Assembly: GCF_000499385.1 (NCBI RefSeq) | Contig: NW_013654970.1 | Coordinates: 101,927-165,926, forward strand | Length of the DNA stretch: 64,000 nt | Origin: Eimeria necatrix | Lineage: Eukaryota > Apicomplexa > Conoidasida > Eucoccidiorida > Eimeriidae | Direction: 5' to 3' | Shown: positions 40,116 to 51,900 of the stretch, in pieces | Numbering within the stretch: position 1 is the stretch's first letter | Layout of the letters: every line of letters starts with the position of its first letter | Notes under the pieces: generated by a model | Told to the model about the DNA's origin: nothing | The model's database searches: none | Seen by the model: only the letters and a program-made list of their open reading frames with translations | Program-made: the position numbers and the translations under genes

Positions 40116-42619
40116 TTACCAAGCACTTGGATTTGCCTTCAAAAATTCCCAGAAGGCTTCGTCCTCAGCGACGTCGTCTGCGTCTTCCTCCTCCTCTTTG
40201 CCACTGCTTTTGCTAAGAGCCTCCAAGCTACCTTCTTTAGTCAAAGTTTGGAGCCCCTGAGCAGGCAATAAATAATGAGAATTTTCTTCCTCTCTCTTGC
40301 CCCAGTCTTCGACCACGACCAAGGAGAGAGGCCCTCCTGTCTCATCCTCGAGAGCCAAGATGACTCTCAAGTCTTCTAGAGTTAAAGACAGTAATTCAAG
40401 CTCTACTACGCCCTCAGGCCCATCCAACTGCTGCACCCACTCTTCAGCTACGGTGGTCAAATGCAGAGGGCCACCTTCGACCAAAGATACCTCATTGGCT
40501 CCCTGTCCCGACAGCTGAACCTGCGCTGGCGTCAAGAACTGTTGCCCTAGAGCCTCTTCAAGCGCAGTCCAAAAATGGCTCATAATAGGATTTTCTAGAA
40601 CGGTACCTTCCTTAGTTTCTAATGCTGCCTCAATGGCCCTCTGCTCGTGTAGAGGAACTGAGTCAAAGCCGAACTGAAGAGTGGCTGCGTATGGGACACC
40701 TGCATAGGCGTGCCGTGATGAAGGCCCCACCAGTTCGCCGTCCCTCTGAACCTGTTCTGCATTCTCCATGAAGCTGTAATCTAGCGCCTCAAGGAGAGCT
40801 GCTCTCTCTTCTTCAAGCGTTTGGTGAAGCCCTAACCCTTTACCTGCTGGCGCTCCCAAAACCCATGTCATTTCGGGACTTTCTCCCACTCCAACAGCTG
40901 CACCCCGATGGCCGCTTTGTGCAATGTATTTATCCGCTATTCTGTAGCCAGCGGACGATCCCCACAAATTCCAATGCACGGCTGCATTAGGGCTTTTTAG
41001 CAGGGACTCTCCCTCTGCGGTTTCTTCTGTTGTCGCCTCAAAGCCCCCCCAAACGTCCCGCATCAAAGTTCTAGCATCTCGCTTTGGGGTGTCTCGTACC
41101 TTGCCATGCTCCGCCTGCGCAGCCTCCTTCGTTTCTTCCGTGGAGTCTCCCTTGTCTCTGGCCGTTTGCTTTAACAATATGCTCTGACTTGCTCTTTGGC
41201 TGGAGGATGCACAGGTCGGGCTGTCCTTCTTTGCCAGGAAAGGAGACGCATAGCGAGGCGCAGCACAAGAGGCAGGTGCCGCTATCTGTGTGTTCCCTTC
41301 TCTTTCTTGCAAAACGTGCTTTCCAGGCGGAGAAACCGATAGGGCTCTTACTGCGTCTTCTTCGTGCATGTCCGCAAACTGGGAAGAGTCAGAGGATGAT
41401 GAGGAGGCCGAGGGATGCCCTGCAAGCGTCGTTCCCGTTTTGCTGTTGCCCTCCGCAGAAATATGCTGCTGCTGCTGCTGCTGCCGAGTTGTTTGATCTG
41501 CTTGGTTCTTACGCTGATGTAGCAATAGCCATCTTTGCTGCTGCTGAAAATGGCTACGCAGCAGCGCCTTTCCCGCAGCGGCAGCGGCCCTCTTTCTTCT
41601 CTCCTCTGACGCAGGACTGCTTGATGGACAGGAAGGCCTCCCGCTGAATAAAGAATCCTTTCTCAATCTCTCAAGAGCATGGTCTTGAGGGGCTTGCGCT
41701 AGATCTCCTGTTTCAACCGGTGGTGCAGTATTCATGCCCATCTCGGCGTTGTTGCTAAAGGCCCTTGGGGAACCTTGAGAGGACTCTGGCAACTCATCCG
41801 AGAAAGCCCCGTAATGTTCAGTCGCTGGCTTTCGTTTTTGCACGGCATGTGCTCCCACAGGCAATGAAGCGTCCCAACCTTTCCCCTGAAAGCAGTGACA
41901 GTAGCAGTGGTAGTTGCAACCATAAAGGCAACTTCGTCTGCAGGTACAGCGGCGGCAACAGAGGCATCAGCAACGGAATTTCACCTAGCCTTCTGCAGAT
42001 TCCCAAACGGTGGGATTGAGCAAATTTATAGAGTGCACTTGGCAGCAGACAGGCAGCGTGAAGTTAGCAAGCAAAATTGATCTGTCCTGCTAGTCTCTGT
42101 ACCTCCGAGATTGGCTGAGAGTCGATTTCTGCTGAATCATCCCTCTGTGGGCTTGTCGTTCTCTGCGTTTGCAGCAAACGCCGGCAGATACAAACAGTAA
42201 AAGAATGTTAAGCCAGGATCAGAGGATCGGTGAGGTACTTTGCTGCCAATAAGCATTCCATGAGACAGGAGATGTCGTCTGTTTCGTTCAGTGCCTTTCT
42301 ACGTTTCGCTCCCTCTTCTTTGTGTTTACGTTTGCTTCTCTGCCTTTCTGATTGTGTACTGCTCTCTGCCCCCGTTTCAATTCTCTTCCCTCTCCCGGCC
42401 TACCCGTCGCGATCGGCCAGTTGTTGCATCTTGCTCAAGTTCAACTGCCTCAAGACCCTTTACGGCCTCTGCCTCCTCTGCAGCAATGGCAATGCTCGTC
42501 TCTGTGGCGAAGAGGGTCAGAAGCAGCAGTAGCGAATACAGCAACGGCTGCCGGCGAGGTCGAGCTTGCCACCCAACGTGGGAGGGCAGTGAGGATGTGA
42601 AGGCCTTTAGACCGGGCAT
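40116..42619 (-). CDS. Signal-peptide protein of unknown function, two exons
   Basis: I do not recognise the family. Exon 1 is 42619-42404 and exon 2 is 41885-40116; the GT-AG junction is in phase 0 and gives 661 residues. Exon 1 starts with a true ATG. It has about 23 basic residues, then a strongly hydrophobic stretch (residues 26-46, LLYSLLLLLTLFATE) ending in small residues, so it is either a cleaved secretory signal or a signal anchor. An acidic stretch and a basic GRSRR follow. Exon 2 has a low-complexity first half with short Gln and Ser runs. Its better-ordered second half (from about residue 340) contains Trp-rich blocks such as VWGGFEA and VHWNLWGSSAGYRI. The C-terminus is acidic (EEEEDADDVAEDEAFWEF). 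The exon 1 assignment is inference: without it exon 2 has no convincing ATG near its start. Location (secreted, dense-granule, apicoplast or other) cannot be decided from sequence alone. Confidence 0.68.
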
Positions 42620-43448
42620 ACCGTAGGCGAGTCAGGTTCTTTGCGAGGGCGAGAAGTGCTGAACAGGCGCATGCCTAGCTTTGTTGCGAACGCCCGACGC
42701 CAGAGGCGTGAACAGCCAAAAACAGTGGGGATGCAAATTAAAAGATGGGAAGGTCTATTGTGTGTCACATAGCCCAAGCCAGTTGGCCGTTTATTCTGTC
42801 TTGAAATTGGAGGTGACCTTTGGTTCCTTTGGACCGTCAAGGCGTTGGGCCTGGACTTCCCGCAGTAAGTGAGAAATAAACACTCATGAATGAATATTAA
42901 GGCACCTGATACAGGGGCAGCTTGAAAGAATTGCTGAGGAGGCGTCGTTTGCTTCTAATCTAGTCTTCAATGTTCTTGAACTTGTTGCTGCGACTGTAGT
43001 TGCAAATGCATAGTTGCGAATTAGCCTGCTCTGGCAGAGGCTGCCCAATTTATTGAGCGCCACAAACAACAAGTATTTAAAGAAAAGTGCCTGCATGCAG
43101 ACAAGCGGGCAGAACGACGGGCCGGCGTACAACGCGGGCGGCGGCAACAGCAACAGCAGCACGATCCGTAACGGCAGCAGCACGCGTGGGATTGGTGCCG
43201 CAACGCCTCTTCGACACACTCACTAATGTGTCTAAATAAACCATCCTAATATTTAGAATTATATTAAAAGGGGAATTAGCCGATATAACGTGTTATTGGT
43301 TGCAGTGAATGTGACCCTGCGAGCACAAAGAGGTCACCTGGAAGTAAATACTGCTGCCTCAGTGACCACCAAGCAAGAAAAAAAAATTCAGTTAGAAATT
43401 CAATGTTTAATAAAGTCAGTCTGGATTAAATTCCAAAAGCGGTCAGAA
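42620..43448. other. Intergenic, upstream of the signal-peptide gene
   Basis: Upstream flank of the minus-strand signal-peptide gene and of a tentative plus-strand small gene. It has a short AT-rich tract around 43230-43280 and a GC-rich patch with short CAG/CGG imperfect triplets at 43130-43200. No coding region was recognised. Confidence 0.4.
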
Positions 43449-43810
43449 ATGCGCGGAAATATTGAGGCCCTTGAACGCAAGTTGAAGTTGCCTGTGTGCC
43501 GCTCGTGGCGGGTGGTCCCCTCTGCAACACCGTAAGGAGATGAGTATTCATAACGTGCCTTCTAAAGCTGTCATTGTATTTGTCTGTTCCTAGCCACTTT
43601 TTGCGTCCGAGTAGGCAGTGTAGAAGAAACCAGCAAGAAAATAGTCCCGCTGACCGAATGATGAGACTGGGAAGGTGGTGGACATACGCCAGGCACCCCC
43701 TGAGACACGTTGCGGCTGAATTCTTTTCAGACCCTGAAAGCTCTCCAGCGCTAAAAAGGCTTGGTCATTATGCTGCCTATGGCAGCGCGAGCAGTCTAGG
43801 AACGCAGTGA
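43449..43810 (+). CDS. Tentative small basic protein, two exons
   Basis: Proposed exons 43449-43531 and 43594-43810. The donor CC|GTAAGG and acceptor TTCCTAG are good and both are in phase 2, joining VVPSATP to HFLRPSRQ. The product is about 99 residues and very basic, with an ordered-looking segment (RLGRWWTYARHPLRHVAAEF) near its end. The reading frame upstream stays open to 43290, so the true start may lie further 5'. A GTGAGC near the stop could be a further donor to an exon near 43908. I recognise no family. Small size and lack of homology keep confidence low; it may be a chance open frame with fortuitous splice sites. Confidence 0.3.
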
Positions 43811-44723
43811 GCGGCATCCCACTACTACTTGCAACTAGCCAGTGATGACTCACTGTAGATGAGGGCGACTCCTTCCTATACCCTGATCGCTAAAAATCCT
43901 ATTTCCAGGTCCATTCATGGAAAGAGCTATCAAAACTGACTGTACCACACAGCTCATTGCAATGCAGACCACCCTCGGTCAACGATGTTCTCGATTCTTC
44001 CAACTGCGATCTGACAGCAATTTCTGTCCTCTGTTCTATCTATTGGCATGAACTGCTTGGTAAAGGCCTGTCAGTTGATTCTTCGCTTGCAGTGTACGTG
44101 TTACTCTAGCCAGCCCAACAGACCTCCGTTTGTCGGCGGCTGGCACTCTTCGTAGGCGCCGCAAGGGTGTCTATACACATTCCAGACAGTCGGAAAGAGC
44201 ACAGAAAGCATGAGGCATGAAACAGGTCAGCACTGCAACTTTCTTCCGGCATTCGTGCTTGCCCTTCTTGGTCTACCCGCTCCAAAGGCATGGTGTTTGG
44301 AAAAACGCTCTGACGCAAAAAAAAGTCGTATGCAGATCAAGACGAAGACAAACGCGAACAGGAACGGCAAAGTGCTCACCTCATCCTGCGCCGCATCAGT
44401 GGCCCAGTGTAGTGCCACTAGCAGTGTGCAAACAGATGCAACTGATCACTTTACAGGCCGCTGCACACACTTCTTTGTATACAAGCGCCTCAGTGCATAT
44501 AAAGAAGTGTACGAATGCACACATGGCGGTGCAAGTGAATACGTATGTGAGCTGCCGTGTATACATGGATCAGCATTTGCACGCCCGTCTGAATTCACGT
44601 GCGCTTGACAACGGCCACAGTCACGCGCAGCAACGCTATCGTTCTACACTATCATTCTTGAAGGGGGTGCGTGGATCGCATGCAGGCGTAATTGTTCCTT
44701 TGCGCGCTGTAGTTCTCTATCGA
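43811..44723. other. Transition zone, no gene recognised
   Basis: This is the 3' flank of the PTAR1-like gene and the point where the sequence changes from repeat-poor to repeat-rich. Overlapping plus-strand frames at 44210-44608 and 44217-44744 are open but look like ordinary noise: composition resembles noncoding flank and there is no domain. Confidence 0.35.
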
Positions 44724-45378
44724 TCAGGAGACGCATTGCGATGAGTTGCGGGCTTCTATCTGTACAAACATATCGAGCTCTTCTTGGAGGGTCTCTTTGT
44801 GGCGCTGCGAAAAACGACCACCAGACATGTGCGAGGCCCAGTCATCCTCTGCCTGCACCAATGCCTGCAAGGGGGGAAGCACTGTGGCCTTTATTACTGC
44901 CCACTGCTCCTCCTGCTGCTTTTGCAGCTGCGGCGGCTGCTGCCGCATGCATTCATCTGCTGCTGCTGCTGCCCACTTTATGAGGCAGACGCAGGCATAG
45001 GTGCACAACCTCCAAGCTGCTTCACAAGTGGGAAAAAGCGACAGAATGCGTCGTCCTTCTTCAGCTGTTTCGGCAGCCCGTGAAGCAGCAGCGCCTCCCA
45101 CGCGCAGCTGCGCAACAATCCAAGAGGGCTCCAGCGGTGCTGCATCGGCACGCTGCTGCCTCAGCTGCTGCTGCAGCAACTGCTGCAGATCCACAGAGAG
45201 CAGTCGCAGCAGCTGGTGCCCACCGGCGAAGTGAGACGGTATAGTCTGGCAAACATATTTCCAGAAAAGCATTTCTTCCGTTTTCAGTTCATGCGCGAGG
45301 CAATGTGAACCAAAAGAAACTTTCCCCTGCTGCTCAACAGAAACTCCACTCCGTGGCAGCGTGGCGCTGTCTATCACT

Positions 45379-45412
<34 letters not shown>

Positions 45413-46799
45413 TCGACGCTTCGCTTTGGAAGAACTGCAGCACCCTGTGGGCATGTTCGGCTGCTTGGTAGCTGTGGCTGCGGACCCTGAGGTGCCACAG
45501 CGAAAAACCCAGTTCGCACCTCAAAAGCAGCAGCAGCAGATCTTGATGCTGCTTCACCTGCTGCTGCTTGATGTCAAATTGCTGCTGATGCCACCCCAAG
45601 CCCTGCGAAGCTGTCTTCACGAGCCAACGGATCTCGCGCGGCAAGTCCGGCTCAGCATTTCTACCCGCTGCTGCAGCTGCCGCGGTGGTTTGTGGCTGAA
45701 GCAGCCCAAGCACCTTGGGTTGCTGCTGCTGCTGCTGTTGCTGCAGCAGGAGGCGGACACACACCAGCAGCTGCTGGCGCCTGAGAGCCCAAAGCTCGGC
45801 CCCTTTTGGGTGAAGCAGCAGCGGCAGGCGTGAGGCCCGCAGCTCTTCGAGAACACTGGCAACAGCAGCAGCAGCCCAGTGCTGCTGCGCACAGGCGGGC
45901 GTCGATGCCCGCTCTGCTGTTGCTGCTGCTGCTGCAGCATCTGCAGCCGTTGCTGAGGGCGTGGCTGCTGCTTTGGGCTCCCTCAACAGCAGACAGGCCT
46001 GGGGCCCCTGGGGCCCCTCAAGCGCCTCCTGCTGCTGCAGCGACAGCAAGCGCATCTCAGCAGCACTATATCCTACATGGGTTTCGCCTGTAAGTGTCAG
46101 CAGCAGCCTGCAGGGGCCCACGGGAAGCAGCGAAGAGGGGGGGGGCCCCCCTTGCTGGTTCACAGAGGTTTCTGTGAGAAATGGCTTAAGGGCCCCCCGG
46201 GCAGCTGCATGCAGTCGAAAGAGAATGCACTCGCACAGCGCCAGAGCCACTTCCTCGACCTCTCCAAACGACTCTGCGGGCTTTTCTAATGGACTCCCTG
46301 TGCCCATCTCTGCCGGGGAGCATAGCACGCCGTGTGCAGGCCCGTGGGCGGAAAGCAGAGCAATAGAGGCATCTTTTGAGTGTTTTTCTCCTGAAAAAGT
46401 GTTAAATGAAGTCTCAGGGGGCCCCTGATCCCAAGAATCTGCCTTATGTAGGGGGTCGGCCTCCCGCTGCCTTCCCGGGCCCTCAACAGGAGCCTGCGGC
46501 TGGGGAGCGGCTCCCCGCGCCGGCTGCAGTGGACCACTGGTCACATGGCAGTGCTGGGGGCAGACCGCCAGAAACTCTTCACAGGGCAATACTGCTATCT
46601 CGCAGACACGACATGGAGGGGCCAGAAGCTCGGTGACGCATGCAGGCACCCAAGCCGGCAGAGGGCCTTCTAAAGGATGGGCTAGGCCTCCACGCGGACA
46701 CCCAGGGGAAGAGGCTTCTTGTTCTTTTCCCTTCGCCTCCTTTTGCCCTCCGCCCGATTGGGGGGGGCCCCTGCAGCACGGGGTCACTTCTTCGTGCAT
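44724..46799 (-). CDS. Protein prenyltransferase alpha-subunit repeat protein (PTAR1-like)
   Basis: A single uninterrupted frame of 691 residues from an ATG. It resembles the PPTA-repeat family, whose members are alpha subunits of farnesyl- or geranylgeranyl-transferases or the PTAR1 relatives. Repeat-like helical blocks are at about residues 328-346 (LHPKGAELWALRRQQLL), 428-458 (LGFSLWHLRVRSHSYQAAEH), 500-530 (FWKYVCQTIPSHFAGGH) and 578-601 (LSLFPTCEAAWRLC). The SHFAGGH block recalls the SDHSGFHYR region of PTAR1, and CEIAVLPCEEF near residue 66 recalls its N-terminus. The usual strict WxxR motifs are partly degenerate. Insertions of poly-Gln (about residue 352) and poly-Ala (about residue 465) separate the repeats. 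The first 60 residues are Pro/Gly-rich and may not be conserved. It is divergently arranged with clpB across about 780 bp. Family assignment is by eye; a degenerate TPR-like solenoid is the alternative. Confidence 0.62.
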
Positions 46800-47582
46800 G
46801 GGGCCTTGAGGCGGTTCCCCTTGATGCGTTAGGGGGCCTTCTGGCGGCCCTCCAACGATCTCTGCTGTTATTTTCCCAGGTTTTGGATTTCCTGTGGTGT
46901 GCTGCTTCCGCTGCAGCCTCTGCTGCTCATGCTGCTGTTGCTGCGGCGGCCCCAGCCGCCTCTCCGCTGCGAAGAACCTTTACACGCGGAATAAAAACTG
47001 TGTCGCACACCCCCGTGTGCTGCAAAAGCCCTTAAACGTTTAGAAAGAAGATATCAAAAAGGCCGGACCTGCAAGGCCTTTCCTTTCCTTTCTCGGGGGC
47101 CCCCCCTTCTCAGCCGCCCCCGGCCCTGAGCACAGGGTCTGGCCTTGTGGGGAGGGCAGGCTGCTGAGCGGCGCTGGCCCTTTGTCCCTTTCTATTCATC
47201 GTTGCATGCGAAATAAATGCTCATTTAACTGCTAATTAAACAAGCACAACGCAAAAGGGGGAGGCCCCCCAGTGGTGTCCCCTCTGTCTCGCTGGTGCTC
47301 GTCGTGGGGCCCCTTCCTCAGGTCTTGGCGTGGGTTGCTCCCATGTCTCGGGGGCCCCATCTGTTGAGTGTAGAGCCAAACGGATGGATCGAGGACAGAA
47401 AGGCACGGGAAGAGGCCAGGAGGTCCTTTTTTTAAGTTGCAGGCGTCAGCGGCGGCGGCGGCAGCAGCAGCAGCAGCAGCAGCAGCAGCCGCCGGTTGCT
47501 CCTGATTTCAGTGTGAAGTCAGTTGGCCCGGACTGAATAGTTTGCCCCTTCTCAGCCAGCGCGTTCCTTGTGATCGGCCGTC
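46800..47582. other. Divergent promoter region between PTAR1-like gene and clpB
   Basis: Both genes are transcribed away from this 780-bp stretch, so both promoters should be here. It contains GGGGCCCC-type palindromes at 47306-47313 and 47350-47358, a C-rich run near 47099, and a (GCG)n/(GCA)n run at 47451-47491 that would sit in the clpB 5' untranslated region. No TATA-like element could be assigned. Confidence 0.45.
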
Positions 47583-48962
47583 ATGAGCGCTGCGAAGGGG
47601 CGTCTTACGGGGCGGCCGCCGCTGCTGCTGCTGCCGCTGCTGCTGCTGCTGGTTCTGTTCCAGGGGGCTGTGGGTTTGGCCCAAGACAGCTCCTCTCCAT
47701 TCTTCGGCTTCATCGGATTCCCCGGAGGTAGGCAAAAAGAGAGGCTCAGGGGCATTAGGGGGCACACGGAGGCGAAGCCTCAGAGCGAGACGGACACACA
47801 GGCCAACACACAGAGGCCGCATATGCAGAACAGCCACAAGGGCTTTTCCTATGCTGCCTCTGAGAAGCTGGCAGTCGACAGAGCACTGAAGGCACTTGAA
47901 TGAATATAGAATTGTGGGAGGACAGAGGGTGCAGCGCGTGCTCTTGTAGGTCTGCGGATTCTACAGTAATATACGTCATTGCGTATCTATCTTTGGCTTT
48001 GGGAATACACAAAATGATGTAAAGGTTTCGTCTGCTTTGGTTCCACCGGCAACCGGCTGCCTCTCTCTGCATATGAGGTTATATATATGGTATATATAAT
48101 TCTTGTACATCCATATATATATTTATATTTCTTTCATTATGGGGGCGATTTATTTGGCCTTGATGGGAGTAGAGGGCAAGTGCTCCTTCTGCTTCTTCGC
48201 TTCTGCAGGTTCCCTGCGCAGCTTTCTTTCTCGGGGCGTTCCCCGCAGCAAGTCGGTCAGCAGCAGCGAGAGCAGCAGCAGCAGCAGCAGCAGCAGCCGG
48301 CGGGAAGTGGGGGCCTCCCGCTTCACGAGCTATGAGGGGCCCCTGGACTCCTCGCTGGAGAAGGGCAGGGGGGCCCCCGGGGCCCACGCCAGCTGGTACG
48401 GGTGCATGTGGCAGCAAGTGGGGTCTGAGGGAGCAGCAGGGGTGGGGCCCCTCCGCGCAGGAGATGATGGGCTGGTCCTCGACGCCAGCGACTACACTGA
48501 GAAGGCTTGGGAGGCGATGGGGGCCCTGGGGTCCATAGCGGACAAGCACGAGTCAGCCTACGTGGAGGCGGAGATGCTGTTGCTGGGTAGGTTGCAGCTG
48601 CTCGGGGCTGCTGCTGCTGCTGCTGCGCTGCTGCTGCTGCGCTGCTGCTGCTGTGCTGCTGCGGACTGCCCGCGAGCTGCCGCTGCTGCTGAGGACGCGC
48701 CTGCTGCGGCTCCCCGGGTGTGCTGCTGCGCAGCGCTGCTGCAGGATGGCCCTGAGGGTTTGGCCCACCGCGTCTTAAGCCGCGCTGGGGTTTCTGTGGA
48801 GAAGCTCACTGAGGAGGTGGAGAGGCACCTGGAAAGACAGCCTCGAATGGCGCTGGGCTTTGGCGACCAAAAGGTCCTGGGCAGGGGGCTGCAGCAGGTC
48901 CTTGCCTCTGCGCAGCGTTTCAAGAGGGAGTTCAGAGTAAGGCCAGGGGCTGCGGCCACTCG

Positions 48963-48994
<32 letters not shown>

Positions 48995-51900
48995 AGTGCT
49001 GCCTCCTCCCCTGTTCGTGTCGCGCCCGCCCTGCAGGCGTTTCCAGTGTCTGCTGGCCGCGTTTTTGACTGCGTGGCTGCCACAAGTGGAGCTGTGCTGT
49101 GAACTGCTGCTGCTGCTGCTGCTGCTGCTGCTTGTGTTGCAGGATGAGTACCTGTCTGTTGAGCACCTGCTGCTGGGTCTGGCCGCGGAGGACGCGAAGT
49201 TCCTCCGGCCGGCGCTTCAAAGGCAAGGCGTGAGTTTCAACAAAATCAAAGAGGCGGTGGTGGAGGTGCGGGGCAAGAAGAGGGTCAATACTAAGAACCC
49301 CGAGATGGTGAGCCAAGTCGTCTTCAGCAGCAGGCTCACTTACACCCTACTCTAGCACCTACAAGAACAGGAAAGCTGGCAGACAGATAGACAGGAAAAA
49401 GCGGGCGAGCCTGAGATGGCAGCAGCGGCATGACTTTTGCTGCAGCAGCAGCGGCGCTAGGACCAGTTGCATCGTTTGCAAGATGCGTAACTGCCCGCCG
49501 GTGTGGAGAAGCAAGTGTTCCTTTTAGTCTGTTCTTTCGTGAGAGAATATTAAGAATAACTTCTTGACGCGTTAGCTCCTGCGCCTCCACCTTCATTTGT
49601 TTCCTTGCCCAGGCTTACCAGGCCTTGGAGCGATATTCGAAAGATCTGACGGCGGAGGCAAGAGCTGGCAAACTGGACCCTGTGGTGGGCAGAGACGACG
49701 AGATACGGCGAGTGATTCAGATTCTTTCACGGAGAACTAAGAACAACCCCATACTATTGGGAGACCCTGGCGTTGGCAAGACGGCCATTGTTGAGGGCCT
49801 CGCCCAAAGGATTGTTTCTGGTGATGTCCCGGACTCACTCAAAGGCAGGCGCGTGCTCGCACTGGATATGGGCGCACTTGTTGCGGGTAAGCTATCTGCG
49901 ATCTAGCTTTCCTTTGTTGCCCGAGCTGCTTTCAGTAGTGCTAATGTTGCTGCTGACCACAGTGCCGCTGGCATGTTCAGCGGACAAATCGGAGGCGGGA
50001 GAGGTTGTAGCCTTATTGGCAAGTGGCTTTACTGGCTATGCGCTTCTCTGGCAGGCAGCCAGCGATTTAGCATGTTATTATGTGCCATTATTTGTTTTGT
50101 AAAGGGTCTAAGTACCGCGGGGAGTTTGAAGAGCGGCTGAAGACCGTGCTGAAGGACGTGCAGGACGCCGAGGGCGACGTCGTGCTTTTCATTGATGAGA
50201 TCCACACGGTTGTCGGCGCAGGGGCCTCATCAGAAGGCGCTATGGATGCAGGCAATCTCCTGAAGGTAACGGTCTTGCTGTGTTGTGCCTCGTTGCTATG
50301 TAGTTGTCTCGCTCACCTGAATAGTTACGGCATTCCCAGCAGTACCACGAACTCTTTTTCGTCTCCCTAACAGTCTTTTGCATCCGGTTTCATCCTTTTA
50401 TCAAAGTTGTGCTGCTGCTGATCTTGGATTTCTTCTTCGGAAATATGGGAATTGACTGTCTGCAAGCGCCATTTCTTCCAGTGACTTCTCAGCCCTTGGT
50501 CTGTAGGAGCCATGTTGATCTTCACGGCATTTTCCTTTGGACAAGGGCCGTGGTGATTCGCGTGCGCCCATTTTTAATTATATCTGCCTGCTATTTGTTT
50601 GTTCCCTCAGCCCCTCCTAGCAAGAGGAGAGCTTCGCTGCATCGGGGCGACAACCACGCAAGAGTATCGTCAGCATATTGAGAAGGACAAGGCCCTTGAG
50701 CGGCGATTCCAGCGCGTCCTGGTGCGTGCTTTCCTCTTAGAAGTAGCTGACTGTACAGGAGGCTGCATGGCCTAAGAGCGGGGCTTTTGGTCGAAGGATA
50801 CAGAGGGCAGCAGCTACTGTACACAGCAGATAGCCTTTCTGTGATTTCACAAGTGTTAAAATGGGTATCGGGATTTTTCACGGGGCCCTGCCGTGTCGGG
50901 TCCTCTCGCGCTCCGTCGCGTGTGAAGACTGAAGTGCCCTCGTACCTTCTATAGGGGTTTCTGTTTCTTCATTTAATTGATGCCCCCCCATGTGCTCATA
51001 ATGACTTCGTTTTGCTTGCTGTTGCGGGCTGCAGATAGACGAGCCTCAGGTGGAGGCGACAGTGAGCATTCTCAGAGGCCTCAAGGAGCGCTATGAAGTT
51101 CATCATGGTGTCCGCATTCTGGATTCTGCACTCGTGGAGGCAGCCAACCTCGCGAGCCGCTACATCACGTGAGATTTTCTTGTAGCCATATGCTGGGCCA
51201 GGATGTGGGGCATGCAGGCAGCTGTGCTAGAAGTACAGAGTTGCACCTTGCGGCGGCTGCGGCCACCCGAATTTTCAAAGATATTCATTAAACAGGAAGA
51301 TATAGACACCTTTTGCTGCTGAGGGCTTAGTGGCGTGCGTAGGGTGTTGCACCCAACGTGCATAGGCGAGTCATGGCAAGGCCAGCTCTCGTTTTTACTG
51401 TGCATGAGGGCTCAAATTGCTGAATGCGAAGAAACTGACTGACGGCTTCTGGCTGTTCTGCCGGCAGCTCAGGATTTGAGGACGCCACGGGCATGAATTC
51501 TTGCTGCTGCTTCTTAAAGGGGTGCTTTAATGAATATTTGTCATTTCAGGGATCGCTTCTTGCCGGATAAGGCGATCGATCTTGTGGATGAAGCGGCTGC
51601 GCGTCTGAAGATCCAAGTGAGCAGCAAACCCATACAGTTGGATAGGCTGGACAGGCTGCTGCTGCAGCTGGAAATGGAACGCATCTCGATCTTGGGAGAC
51701 AGCAAGGCCAGAGCCCTGGATGAGCAAGAGAAGCTACGCCTCCGGGCGGTGGAGAGTCAAATAGAGAGGTTGCAGGCTCAACAGGTATTATTTTCTATTT
51801 TCCCACTGTTTGCCTGCGTGTCTTGTTGCTCATTGTGATCTACCGTAGTGCGTGTCAATTCTTCTTTATGTTTTGCCAGTCGCATTCACGCGGTTTTGCG

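Noticed and set aside
41732..42006. Hydrophobic minus-strand frames just upstream of exon 2 of the signal-peptide gene
   Set aside because: They are out of frame with exon 2 and run across its acceptor site; the exon at 42404-42619 fits better by ATG, hydrophobic profile and phase.
44210..44744. Overlapping open frames of 132 and 175 codons
   Set aside because: Two frames open over the same bases, overlapping the 3' end of the PTAR1-like gene; no motif.
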